This document shows, piece by piece, positions 25,085 through 34,037 of a stretch of DNA of 64,000 bases. The stretch is from assembly GCA_035295745.1 (NCBI GenBank), contig DATGIL010000056.1, positions 145,680 through 209,679 on the forward strand. The letters are read 5' to 3'. The position numbers were made by a program, and so were the translations under genes. Source of the stretch: JAIQFL01 sp035295745 (GTDB taxonomy: Bacteria > Acidobacteriota > Terriglobia > Bryobacterales > Bryobacteraceae). The notes under the pieces are model-generated. The model was not told the DNA's origin. It made no database searches and was given only the letters and a program-made list of their open reading frames with translations. Every line of letters starts with the position of its first letter. The stretch's first letter is position 1.

Positions 25085-26363
25085 AAATGCTCCTGTCTTC
25101 CGGTTCTTTCGGCTGTTCCTGGCGCCTGCCCACCGGGATGAATCGCGACAGAATCATCGCCGGTATCGACGAGAGCAGCACCCAGATAAAGAAGCGGCGA
25201 TACCCCACCGCCATCTGGATCTTACCGCTCACCGTTCCCGGGATCATCAACCCCAGATTCATGAGCGAGTTGGCGAAGGCGTAGTGGGCTGTCTGGTATT
25301 TTCCGGGAGCGATCTCCTGCATCATCAGCAGGATCACGCCTACAAATCCGAACCCGTAGCCGAACATCTCCACACTGAGCGCCGACGCGATCCACACCTG
25401 GCCTGTAGGAAGCGCCGTACTGAGATAAACGTACGCCAGGTTGGGGAGATTCATGACGCAGATGAGCGGCAGCAGCGCACGCTTCAGTCCCAGCCAGGAA
25501 GTGAAATATCCCCCAAGGACGCTGCCGGCGATAAACGCTACCGTCCCGAACGTGCCGTAAATCGTGCCGAACTGGTCGGTGGTGAGCCCCAACCCGCCCG
25601 CCGATCGATGGTCGACGAGAAACAGTGGACCGATCCTTACCACCTGCCCCTCGCCGGCGCGGTACAGAAGGATGAAGAGGAGCAACAGGTAGATGTTCGG
25701 CTTGCGAAGGAACGTCACGACCACGTCCCAGAAGGTTACATTGGACTGGGCAACCTGCTGACCCGCTCCGCCTCCATCCGGGGGCAGCATGCGCCAATGG
25801 TACAGGCTCAGGGACATCAACATTACCCCCATGGTCCCGAAGATGGCCATCCAGGCGTGGGGTACGTCGGTGCGCGTCTCCAGGTATCCGGCCAGGATGA
25901 TGAGGCCGCCTTGCGAGACGAATCGCGCCACGTTATAGAACCCACCCTGCCAGCCGGTATAGGCGGCTTGTTCTTTGGGGGAGAGGCTGGCAATGTAAAG
26001 TCCATCGGCCGCGATGTCATGCGTCGAGGAGCAGAACGCCACCACCACAAACAACGCCAGGGTGTAGCGGAAGTAGCCGGCGAGGGGAAGGCACAGGGCG
26101 ATCAGGCCGAGGCTGAGGCCGGCCGCCAACTGCAGGTAAACAACAATGAGCCGCCGGCTCCTGACCATCTCGAGCAGCGGGCTCCAGAGCGGCTTGAGCG
26201 ACCAGGGCAGCAGCAGCCAACTGGTGTAGAGGGCGATCACGTCGTTGGCCATCCCCATGCGCTTATAAAGGATGCCGGCGATGAGGGAAATCGCGAAGAA
26301 GGGCACGCCCTCCGCGAAGTAGAGCGTGGGCACCCAACGCGCGGGATGTGGCTTTCCAGTCAC
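25056..26363 (-). CDS. AmpG-like MFS permease (GlcNAc-disaccharide or muropeptide importer)
   Basis: 435 residues with about 12 hydrophobic segments. N-terminal 'WVPTLYFAEGVPFFAISLIAGILYK' and 'WLLLPWSLKPLWSPLLE' are hallmarks of the AmpG/SLC33-like MFS branch, as are 'THDIAADGLYI' and 'EQAAYTGWQGGFYNVAR'. AmpG carries GlcNAc-anhydroMurNAc peptides, and relatives import GlcNAc-containing disaccharides. As first gene of the operon ending in a chitobiose-type phosphorylase, it most simply brings (GlcNAc)2 into the cell. The divergent Oar-like receptor 250 bp upstream could be the outer-membrane partner; that is inference. A hydrophilic C-terminal tail overlaps the next gene. Confidence 0.88.
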   Translation of the reverse strand: MTGKPHPARWVPTLYFAEGVPFFAISLIAGILYKRMGMANDVIALYTSWLLLPWSLKPLWSPLLEMVRSRRLIVVYLQLAAGLSLGLIALCLPLAGYFRYTLALFVVVAFCSSTHDIAADGLYIASLSPKEQAAYTGWQGGFYNVARFVSQGGLIILAGYLETRTDVPHAWMAIFGTMGVMLMSLSLYHWRMLPPDGGGAGQQVAQSNVTFWDVVVTFLRKPNIYLLLLFILLYRAGEGQVVRIGPLFLVDHRSAGGLGLTTDQFGTIYGTFGTVAFIAGSVLGGYFTSWLGLKRALLPLICVMNLPNLAYVYLSTALPTGQVWIASALSVEMFGYGFGFVGVILLMMQEIAPGKYQTAHYAFANSLMNLGLMIPGTVSGKIQMAVGYRRFFIWVLLSSIPAMILSRFIPVGRRQEQPKEPEDRSICAGHSISGG

Positions 26364-26467
26364 GACATCCCGAGCCTACGCCGCACTTGCCGCCGCGTCT
26401 AGTTCGGAACGGTTGCCAGGGTTCGCAACCAGCATCGAACATATTGAAACAAGGCACGTTCGATGGG

Positions 26468-26504
26468 GTTACGAACGTCTCGTAACAATCCCACAACGGT
26501 TGTG
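26468..26504. promoter_or_regulatory. Two adjacent palindromes in a divergent promoter region
   Basis: GTTACGA (26468-26474) and TCGTAAC (26480-26486) form a perfect inverted repeat with a 5-nt centre. CACAA (26492-26496) and TTGTG (26500-26504) form a second with a 3-nt centre. They lie between the divergent AmpG-like operon and the receptor gene, where a shared repressor or activator could bind. Function is inferred from position and symmetry only. Confidence 0.5.
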
Positions 26505-26616
26505 AACTAGACACCGAAGCGGGGCAGGCACACTATCGTCGGTGAAGTGAAAAATCGATGGTTTGGGCAGGCAGCGCGAGCGCCGCTCGGCTCAAGCAAG
26601 GGGTCTAGAGGTGAAT

Positions 26617-29600
26617 ATGAAGAGACAGGAATTCCACTTACCGACCCGACTCGGGGTCGCGTTAATTCTGGTAACGGCGCTGCTCGCCGCTATGGCGCAG
26701 ATCGGTTTTGCCCAGGAGGTGACCGGCGCCATTACAGGCAAGATCACCGATCCTTCCGGCGGCGCCATTCCCGGCGCCGCAGTGAACGCCAAGGACATGG
26801 ATCATGGTACGGTCTGGAAGGCCGAGACCAATGAGGAAGGTCTTTACAACTTGCCACGTTTGCCGATTGGCCGGTACGAAGTCCGGGTGGAGGCAGGCGG
26901 GTTTCAGACCGCTGTCCACACAGCCTTCAATCTGGAACTGAACCAGACTGCCAAGATCGATATCGTCATGACGCTCGGCCAAGTGTCGCAGAGCGTAGAG
27001 GTTTCCGGCGCGGCTCCGGTTCTGCAAACGCAGACCACCGAGTTGGGCAACGTCATGGACGCCCACTCCATTGGCAGCCTGCCGCTCGAAACTCGCAATT
27101 ACAATCAACTGGCGCTCCTCATGCCAGGCGCGGTGGCCACCAGTCCCGGTTCCTTCAACACCGGCCAGAAGACCTTCAACTCCGGCCGCCCGAATATCAA
27201 CGGCAACCGTGAGCAGGCCAACTACTACGTCCTCGATGGAATGGACAACAACGAGTTCGTCGACAATAACGTCGCCTACTCGCCGAATATCGACGCCATC
27301 CAGGAATTCAACGTGATCACCAACAATCCCAGCGCGGAGTTCGGCCATTTTCTGGGCGGTGTGATCAACGTCAGCACGAAGTCCGGGACCAACCAATTTC
27401 ACGGCAATCTGTTTGAGTACCTGCGCAACGACTTCTTCAATGCCAACGAATGGTCGCGAAATTTCAACGGTCTGCCGACGCAGCGGCAGCGCTGGAACGA
27501 ATTCGGCGGCACGGTGGGCGGACCCATCAAGAAGGACAAGCTCTTCTTCTTCGCCGACTACCAGGGGTCGCGCTTCGACACTCCCGCCAGCGCGCAAACG
27601 ATCACGACCTTCACGTCACAGCAGTCCACCGGCAATTTCTCGGACATCCCGGGCCTTCAATTGCACTATCCCGGCACCACAGTCGCGATGCCTGCGGATT
27701 TGACCAAGGCCACGATCTGCGGCGCGGGCCAGGTGATGGGCTCGGCTCCCTGCATCAAGGGACTCAGTCCCACAGCGCTGAAAGTTTTGCAGGCTCTTCC
27801 CAAGGCGACGCGTCCGGGCCTGATCAACAACGCCGACAACACGCAGCAGACCTACACCCACGGGAACCAGGGCGACATCAAGGCCGATTGGACCCCTACC
27901 GACAAGGACCACATCTTTGCGCGGTATACCCAGCAGCACATCGAACAGCCCACCATCAACAGCCAGCCCCTGCTGTACAGCGGCAGTGGCAACAACCTCT
28001 TCCCGCTGCAGAGCGCGGTGCTCGATCACACCCGGACCATCAGCTCGCACCTGCTGAACGATTTCCGTGTGGGCTTCAACTACTATCCGGCCGAGGCCAA
28101 CACCCAAGCGGCATCGTCCAGCGCTGGGGCAGGCCTGATTCCCGGGCAGCCGACCGCGTTTCTGCCCGGCATGTATTTTGCGGGGTCTCCCGTGGGCGGC
28201 GGCCAGAACGGCCCGTTCCCGTTTGGCACCACCGATTCGCCGGAGGTCTTTCACCAGACCGCCATCCAGGTATCCGATACCGCGATCTTCAGCCGTGGCC
28301 TCCACACCTTCAAGTTCGGGTTCCAGTTGCAGCGCTATCGCAATAACTACATCCCGGCCACCAGCAACGACGGCGCGGCCGGCCAGATCGGCTTCAGCGG
28401 CCAGTACACCGGCAATGCGGAAACGGACTTCCTGCTGGGCCTGCCTTCGTACATGGCCTACGGTCAGGGATTCGCGGGAACCGTCGGACAGCGCAACGAC
28501 GCAATCGGCGCGTTCTTCCAGGACGACTGGCGGGTGACTCCGCGTTTGACCGTCAATCTGGGCCTGCGATGGCAGGTGTTCACTCCGATTTACGAAGTGC
28601 ACGACCGTATGACGAATTTCGGCGAGTACACCGGGCAGATCGAACTCGCGGGACAGAACGGCAACAGTCGCGCGCTGTACAACCAATACAACGGCATCGC
28701 CAACTTCCTGCCGCGTCTGGGAATCGCCTGGACTCCGTGGGGCGACAAGACCGTCATTCGCGCAGCGTTCAGCCGGTCGAGCTTCTGGGAGGGCACCGGC
28801 GAGTACAACCGGCTCGCGACCAACGCTCCGTGGAATGTCGACCTGGTTGGCACGTTCGGCTCGGGTACGAATGGATCGATTCCCGCCAACCAGGTGACCC
28901 TCGATCAGGGATTCGGCGGGCTCGGCGCAGCTTCGGGCGGCGTGCCGTGCAACGTCACCACCGTGACTTCCGTTCCGGCCTCCTGCTTCGCGGGCGTAAG
29001 AATCCACGCCACCGATCCGAATTACCGGCCGGCGGTCTCCAATCAGTGGAACCTCACGTTGCAACGGCAGGTGACTAACTCGCTGACACTGCAGGCGGCA
29101 TACGTCGGACAGCATACCGACCACATGGCGGCCATCTACAACATGGGACAGAACGTCTTGTTCCCCGACGGCACCAGCATTCCAGGACCGTACCTTTCAG
29201 GCAATTCCGCCTTGAAGAACATCGGGACCGGACAGCAGAGACTGAATACCTCGACGGGAATTCAGAACTACGATGCGCTCCAGTTGACCGCGCAACAGCG
29301 GCTGAGCCGGGGCCTCTCTTTCCAGTTCAACTACACCTGGCAGAAGTGCCTGACCAACAACCAGGGCTACTACGGACGATACGGCGACGCGCAGGCGAGC
29401 CAGGCCAGCGCCGACGTCTCGTTCCAGGAGTATGTCTACAACACGCGCCTGGATTATGGACTCTGCGATCGCGACGTGACCAGCGTCTTCACCGGGTACC
29501 TGAACTACGATCTGCCATTCGGCCACGACCGCACGTTCGGCAAGAGTGCCAGCAAGGCGGTCAACGCGATTGCAGGCGATTGGCAGGTGAGCTCGATCCT

Positions 29601-30105
29601 GACCTTCCATGGCGGCTTCCCGATCTCCATGCTCGACTATTCGGCTGACCCGACCGGCGCGTATTTCCAGCCGCGTCCGGACTGCTTGTCTTCGGCAGCG
29701 GCCACGCCTTTTAAGAATTATGAAGGCGGCGGCTACATCTGGTTCGATCCGACCACCATGCGCGATCCGGCGCCGGGCAAGCTCGGCAATTGCCCGATTT
29801 CGTCGGAGCGCGGACCGGGATTGCGCCAGGTCGATTTGAGTCTCTCGAAGAAGTTCCGCATCACGGAGCGGCAGAGTGTCGAGTTCCGATTCGATGCGAT
29901 CAATGCCTTCAACTCGCCAATCTTCACGGTACAGGGCTACCAGATCGACATCTTCTCGAACGCATACTCGCTGATGACGCCGAGCGGCGGCGCATGCACG
30001 TCGAGCAGCGCCAATTGCGTGCGCAATCCGAGCGCGCTGACAGGGGTGGTGAACTCTTCGTTAGGCGCTCGCAACTTGCAATTTGCGCTGAAGTACACGT
30101 TCTAG
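26617..30105 (+). CDS. Oar-like TonB-dependent receptor with carboxypeptidase-regulatory domain
   Basis: 1162 residues from ATG 26617 behind AGAGGTG; an in-frame upstream start at 26563 is unlikely. Residues 1-33 are the signal peptide ('GVALILVTALLAAMAQIGFA'). Residues 35-125 form a CarboxypepD_reg-like beta domain ('GAITGKITDPSGGAIPGAAV', 'GLYNLPRLPIGRYEV'). Then comes a plug region ('PLETRNYNQLALLMPGA', 'YVLDGMDNNEFVDN', 'VITNNPSAEFGHFLGGVINV') and a large beta-barrel ending in the aromatic 'LQFALKYTF'. This is the abundant acidobacterial OmpA/Oar-like transporter type. The substrate is unknown; it is divergent from the chitobiose-type operon, so an oligosaccharide ligand is possible. Confidence 0.92.
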   Translation: MKRQEFHLPTRLGVALILVTALLAAMAQIGFAQEVTGAITGKITDPSGGAIPGAAVNAKDMDHGTVWKAETNEEGLYNLPRLPIGRYEVRVEAGGFQTAVHTAFNLELNQTAKIDIVMTLGQVSQSVEVSGAAPVLQTQTTELGNVMDAHSIGSLPLETRNYNQLALLMPGAVATSPGSFNTGQKTFNSGRPNINGNREQANYYVLDGMDNNEFVDNNVAYSPNIDAIQEFNVITNNPSAEFGHFLGGVINVSTKSGTNQFHGNLFEYLRNDFFNANEWSRNFNGLPTQRQRWNEFGGTVGGPIKKDKLFFFADYQGSRFDTPASAQTITTFTSQQSTGNFSDIPGLQLHYPGTTVAMPADLTKATICGAGQVMGSAPCIKGLSPTALKVLQALPKATRPGLINNADNTQQTYTHGNQGDIKADWTPTDKDHIFARYTQQHIEQPTINSQPLLYSGSGNNLFPLQSAVLDHTRTISSHLLNDFRVGFNYYPAEANTQAASSSAGAGLIPGQPTAFLPGMYFAGSPVGGGQNGPFPFGTTDSPEVFHQTAIQVSDTAIFSRGLHTFKFGFQLQRYRNNYIPATSNDGAAGQIGFSGQYTGNAETDFLLGLPSYMAYGQGFAGTVGQRNDAIGAFFQDDWRVTPRLTVNLGLRWQVFTPIYEVHDRMTNFGEYTGQIELAGQNGNSRALYNQYNGIANFLPRLGIAWTPWGDKTVIRAAFSRSSFWEGTGEYNRLATNAPWNVDLVGTFGSGTNGSIPANQVTLDQGFGGLGAASGGVPCNVTTVTSVPASCFAGVRIHATDPNYRPAVSNQWNLTLQRQVTNSLTLQAAYVGQHTDHMAAIYNMGQNVLFPDGTSIPGPYLSGNSALKNIGTGQQRLNTSTGIQNYDALQLTAQQRLSRGLSFQFNYTWQKCLTNNQGYYGRYGDAQASQASADVSFQEYVYNTRLDYGLCDRDVTSVFTGYLNYDLPFGHDRTFGKSASKAVNAIAGDWQVSSILTFHGGFPISMLDYSADPTGAYFQPRPDCLSSAAATPFKNYEGGGYIWFDPTTMRDPAPGKLGNCPISSERGPGLRQVDLSLSKKFRITERQSVEFRFDAINAFNSPIFTVQGYQIDIFSNAYSLMTPSGGACTSSSANCVRNPSALTGVVNSSLGARNLQFALKYTF

Positions 30106-30130
30106 AAGTTGAGGTGTGGTGCGGTGGAGG

Positions 30131-30158
30131 GCCCCGGATTCATTACGAATTCCGGGGC
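30131..30158 (+). terminator. Terminator-like hairpin after the receptor gene
   Basis: GCCCCGGA (30131-30138) pairs perfectly with TCCGGGGC (30151-30158) around a 12-nt loop, followed by TCTTCCTGTTTT. It lies 25 bp past the stop codon. This is a good intrinsic-terminator shape for the plus strand. Confidence 0.75.
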
Positions 30159-30249
30159 TCTTCCTGTTTTGTGGGGCGGGTGAAGACCCTTTCGGGCCCA
30201 AAACGGCTAGTGCGTAATGAGGCCGGTCAGTCGCACGTATGAGCGTTCG

Positions 30250-33200
30250 TCATTTCTGTTGAGACAGAAAGGCAATGAGTCGGTCGATTAGAGCTTTTAG
30301 TGCGGGGTCGCTGATCGGTTTCTTCTCCATTTCGATCGACACTTTGCCGTGATCCAGCTTGAACCTGATGTGAGTTTGCAGTGCCAGGATGGCGGCGGTG
30401 GCTACCGAAATGGTGGTCGTTGGATCCTGAAACTTCTGGGGTGCTGACTGGGCGTTCAGGACGTTGATCAGTTCGGCGTAGGTTGGGTCTTGGCCGAGGA
30501 GATCGAGAGCGGATCGTGCGAGATCGCCTTCAGTGGCTGGGGAGGTTGCCTCTCCGAATTCCCGTGTCAGCGCGCCTAGAAGGGCGGACTCAGGCGGGAG
30601 CTCGTCGGACTTAGGGCGGAGGCGCGCTTGCGCAATGGTCCGGAGGATGTAGATGGATGTTTCGTCGGTCATGATGGCTGGAAAGGGTCCGAGATTGGCT
30701 TCCTGCCAGATTCGTGTGAGGAGTTGCTGCTCTTGGGGAGAGGCTCGCTGGTGGGTTGTCAGAAAGTTTCTGGCTGTCGTGCGTGCGCTATGGTTATCGC
30801 GCACTTGCAGGAAGATTCTCGCGGCGTTGACAAGCCATCTGCCACTCTCCCCAAAACGGCCTCCGGTACCAGCGAGGATCGCGAGTTGATTATAGGAGGA
30901 CGCAATGCCCCGCAAGTCCCCCAACTTCTCTCTGATCTTTACCGATTCCATAGAAAACTGCTGAGCATTTTGGAAATCCCCCTCCTGCACTTCGATCATT
31001 GCTAACTGATGATACGTACCGGCAACGGCTTGCAAGTCCTCCAGTTTGTTGAAGATGACTAGCGCCTCCTGGTACCAATCCCGTGCCTTCCCGAAATCCC
31101 GCTCCCTCAGGGCGATCATACCCAATTGGTGATACGCACCTGCAACGCGCTGAAGATCGTTCAGCCTCTCCGAAATGGTAAGCGATTTTAGAGTCCACTC
31201 TCGAGCCTTCCCGAAATCCCCCTCACCCGCAGCGATCATTCCCAACTGGTGATAGGTACCAGCAAGGCCCGGCAGATCCCCCAGTTCCTCTTGGATGGGT
31301 AGCGATTTCAGATGCCACTCACGAGCCTTCTCGAACTCCTGCTCCTGCTCCGCGATTACGCCCAACTGGTGATAGGTACGGGCGGCTCTGTACAAGTTCC
31401 CGAGCTTCTCCGAAATGGCCGCCGATTTGAGATACCGCTTTCGGGCCTTCTTGAACTCCCGCTCCTCCTGGGCGATCATCCCCAACTGGTGATACGCCGA
31501 TGCTTCGAGTTCGGCAATATCCCTGGCGACCGCGTGCTCAACCAGTTGCTCGAACAAACGTGTGGCCTCGACAAAATTACGTGAGTTCTGCGCCCACACG
31601 GCAAGCGACTGCGTCAGAGCCACGAAGGCATGATCCATCTTAAGATGCCGGGAACGTACCTGAGCGAAATGAATGCTGGGTCCGTGCCGAAGAAACGGCA
31701 CGCGTTGCTCATGCCGCGGCTTATCTGCCGCAGAATTGGCAAGGTTCCCCATGACTTCCACGAATGCCCGCTGGCACGGCTCCGGCGCTTCACCACGCGA
31801 CCGCAGGTAACTGGTGAGCAGCGGGTGCATCTCATAGACGCTTTTTCCTGCCTCGCGCATCAGCCCCGCAGCTTGAAGCGCCTCCATCAGACGGTCAATC
31901 CGCTGACGGCTCCACGCGGTGTCTACCTGCTTCGCCATATCCTCTAACATGCGAGCATGCAGGTACGCCTCGTGCAGTCCGACCAGACTCATAATCGGGC
32001 GCAGTTCCTCGTCCAATCCCTGTTCGACGAAGCGGAGTGTCCCGAATAATCGCTCCTGCTCGCCCTGCTCGGTCAGGCCGAGTTCCACAATGTTGTTCCG
32101 CAGGGCCTCCGTAATCTTCCTCGCCCCAGTCCTCTCCAGCTTCGGCAGCACCACCCGCATTGCCAGCGGATGTCCCGCCAACTGGGCCATCAGCTCGCTG
32201 AGTCCCGGATCGTCCCGGTTGACTTTCAACCCGAGATTCTCCAGGATCGTCTCGCAGTATTCCCAGCGCTCCTCCCGCTCCAGCCCTCGCAGTTCCACTT
32301 CGATGCGACGCGATGGGCCTAGCCACTGTTCGGGCGAGCGGCTGGTGACGATCACCTTACTCCGCAGTCCGCGGATACGATCCAGAAACCGGCCCAGTTC
32401 ACCGCGGTCTTCGGCCTTCAGGTTTTGCACGGCCGATTCGAAGTTGTCCCACACCATCATCACGCGGAGTTGGCCAAGCGCCTCCCCTAGCACTTCGAGT
32501 TTGTTCTTCTCAAGCCGAAACGTCTCTCCGTAGAAGATCTCGCCGGTGCGGTTGATCACGTACTCCGCCGAGTGGATTCCCCGAAAGTCGAACCACAAGG
32601 CCGCGTCCAGGCCGCCGGTCTGATCCAGCCAGCGCAGAAACCCGCGAGCCAGCGTAGTTTTGCCGACGCCTGCCAGCCCCTGGACCAGAATGCAGGGCGC
32701 TTCACGACGTAGTGCCCGCTCCATCCGCAATATCGCGCCATCGCGCCCAACAAAGTCGTACTCTTCGTGATGCTCGATGAGCTCTTGCGGCAGGCGCGAC
32801 TGCCGCTTCTCCACCTTGGCTTGCCGCACGAAGCTGAAATCGCGCCAGTCCTGCTGGTAGACCACCGGCAGCAGCCAGTCCTCCAGTGGAAACAGCCCTC
32901 GCGCCGACATCCGCTTCGGATTGGCCAGCATTTGCTGCCGACCGGCGCGTCCGGCCTCCACCATGCTCCCCGTTTCGAAGAGGCGGCGGTAGAACGCCGG
33001 TAAGAAAACTCGCGCTGCACTCACGTAGAGCGAGTAAGCCATGGCCACCACGCTGCGTGTTCCGCTTTGCAGCAGCGCCGTTGCCACCGAGGCGAACGCG
33101 TCCACCGCTTCGGCATCCATCGCGGCACCTTGGCAGGCATTCAGCACGGCCGCCGGAACGGCATACTCGCGCAGCAAGGCGCTGAGCTCGCGCGCCGCTT

Positions 33201-33981
33201 TCGGGTCCGGCTCGCCGTTAGCCGTTTCGAATACCAGATGCCCCTGCCGTCCCTGAAGCTGCGAGTGCGACCCATTGCCCTCGCCGTAGCTGCCGTGACC
33301 ATCGAAGTGGAGCACGTGATAAACGCCGGGATGGGTGTGCAGGTGCTCGCGCAGTTGGTCGAAGGTGGGTGGGCGGAGCACGTCGACGTGGGCCGGCAGG
33401 TTGCGCGACTGGATCAGTTCGATGAGCGGGCGTGCGATGGAGCGGTAGCTGACGTCGTCGTTATAGGGTCGGGCGACTACTAGTAGGATGTTCACCCGTC
33501 CGCTAGGCAGAGTAGTAGGCTCGGGTGGATCGAGCAATTGATTCAGATGGCGCTCCACACGTCGTTGGAGTGAGACATAAGCGCCAGCCAGCGGGTCGAA
33601 GAGGGCTTCCCAAGGCCACGACAAAATCCGCGGATCGTCGCAGCGGATTTGCAGGACGTCCGCGGTGCCCAGCCAGCCTCCTGCTTCTCGATCGTTGAAG
33701 AGGCGCTGGAAGCATTGCGATCCCCATGATTTGAGCGCGTCCAGCACGTGGGCAGCGCGTATGGTAAACGGGTCGAAGGGATAGTTGAGGAACTCCTCCA
33801 GGTACCAGCGCAGTTCGGCCATCAGGTGGTCGGTTGTGCCCTGCACCGGGAAGTCATAGGGCGACGGTATAGTGACCGGCTTGGTGGATTTTCCGTCTGG
33901 CAGCCGAGTCAGTCGAAAGGAGGGCGGCGCCGAGTCTTCTACATGATGGATTGCAAGGGTGACTTGTGCCACAAGCTGCAT
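30250..33981 (-). CDS. CHAT protease-NTPase (NB-ARC/STAND-like)-TPR signalling protein
   Basis: 1243 residues. Residues 160-390 are a CHAT caspase-like peptidase with His229 (HFDGHGS) and Cys283 (NACQGA). Residues about 405-640 are a STAND/NB-ARC-type NTPase with Walker A GLAGVGKTT (435-443), a Walker B-like 'VMMVWDNFE' and a sensor 'VIVTSRS'. A winged-helix-like stretch follows. Six 40-residue TPR units occupy 829-1068. A C-terminal segment (1090-1243) ends in 'FKLDHGKVSIEMEKKP'. STAND proteins oligomerise on ligand sensing by their repeats and fire the effector domain, here a protease. Such architectures are common in bacterial immunity and cell-death systems. No substrate gene is adjacent. 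It sits 57 bp downstream of the glycosyltransferase fusion. Confidence 0.92.
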   Translation of the reverse strand: MQLVAQVTLAIHHVEDSAPPSFRLTRLPDGKSTKPVTIPSPYDFPVQGTTDHLMAELRWYLEEFLNYPFDPFTIRAAHVLDALKSWGSQCFQRLFNDREAGGWLGTADVLQIRCDDPRILSWPWEALFDPLAGAYVSLQRRVERHLNQLLDPPEPTTLPSGRVNILLVVARPYNDDVSYRSIARPLIELIQSRNLPAHVDVLRPPTFDQLREHLHTHPGVYHVLHFDGHGSYGEGNGSHSQLQGRQGHLVFETANGEPDPKAARELSALLREYAVPAAVLNACQGAAMDAEAVDAFASVATALLQSGTRSVVAMAYSLYVSAARVFLPAFYRRLFETGSMVEAGRAGRQQMLANPKRMSARGLFPLEDWLLPVVYQQDWRDFSFVRQAKVEKRQSRLPQELIEHHEEYDFVGRDGAILRMERALRREAPCILVQGLAGVGKTTLARGFLRWLDQTGGLDAALWFDFRGIHSAEYVINRTGEIFYGETFRLEKNKLEVLGEALGQLRVMMVWDNFESAVQNLKAEDRGELGRFLDRIRGLRSKVIVTSRSPEQWLGPSRRIEVELRGLEREERWEYCETILENLGLKVNRDDPGLSELMAQLAGHPLAMRVVLPKLERTGARKITEALRNNIVELGLTEQGEQERLFGTLRFVEQGLDEELRPIMSLVGLHEAYLHARMLEDMAKQVDTAWSRQRIDRLMEALQAAGLMREAGKSVYEMHPLLTSYLRSRGEAPEPCQRAFVEVMGNLANSAADKPRHEQRVPFLRHGPSIHFAQVRSRHLKMDHAFVALTQSLAVWAQNSRNFVEATRLFEQLVEHAVARDIAELEASAYHQLGMIAQEEREFKKARKRYLKSAAISEKLGNLYRAARTYHQLGVIAEQEQEFEKAREWHLKSLPIQEELGDLPGLAGTYHQLGMIAAGEGDFGKAREWTLKSLTISERLNDLQRVAGAYHQLGMIALRERDFGKARDWYQEALVIFNKLEDLQAVAGTYHQLAMIEVQEGDFQNAQQFSMESVKIREKLGDLRGIASSYNQLAILAGTGGRFGESGRWLVNAARIFLQVRDNHSARTTARNFLTTHQRASPQEQQLLTRIWQEANLGPFPAIMTDETSIYILRTIAQARLRPKSDELPPESALLGALTREFGEATSPATEGDLARSALDLLGQDPTYAELINVLNAQSAPQKFQDPTTTISVATAAILALQTHIRFKLDHGKVSIEMEKKPISDPALKALIDRLIAFLSQQK
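30778..31497 (-). repeat. Six 120-bp in-frame repeats encoding near-identical TPR units
   Basis: Each unit encodes about 40 residues beginning YHQLGMIA and ending in a helix of the type 'AR.W.LKSL.I.EKLGDL'. Units 1-5 keep YHQL; unit 6 reads YNQL and is more diverged. The regularity indicates expansion of the sensor array by unequal recombination. Confidence 0.88.
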
Positions 33982-34037
33982 TTTAATCCAAACTGATGCG
34001 GCAACCCGTGGTGCGACTGCGGCGACGAGTCACATGG

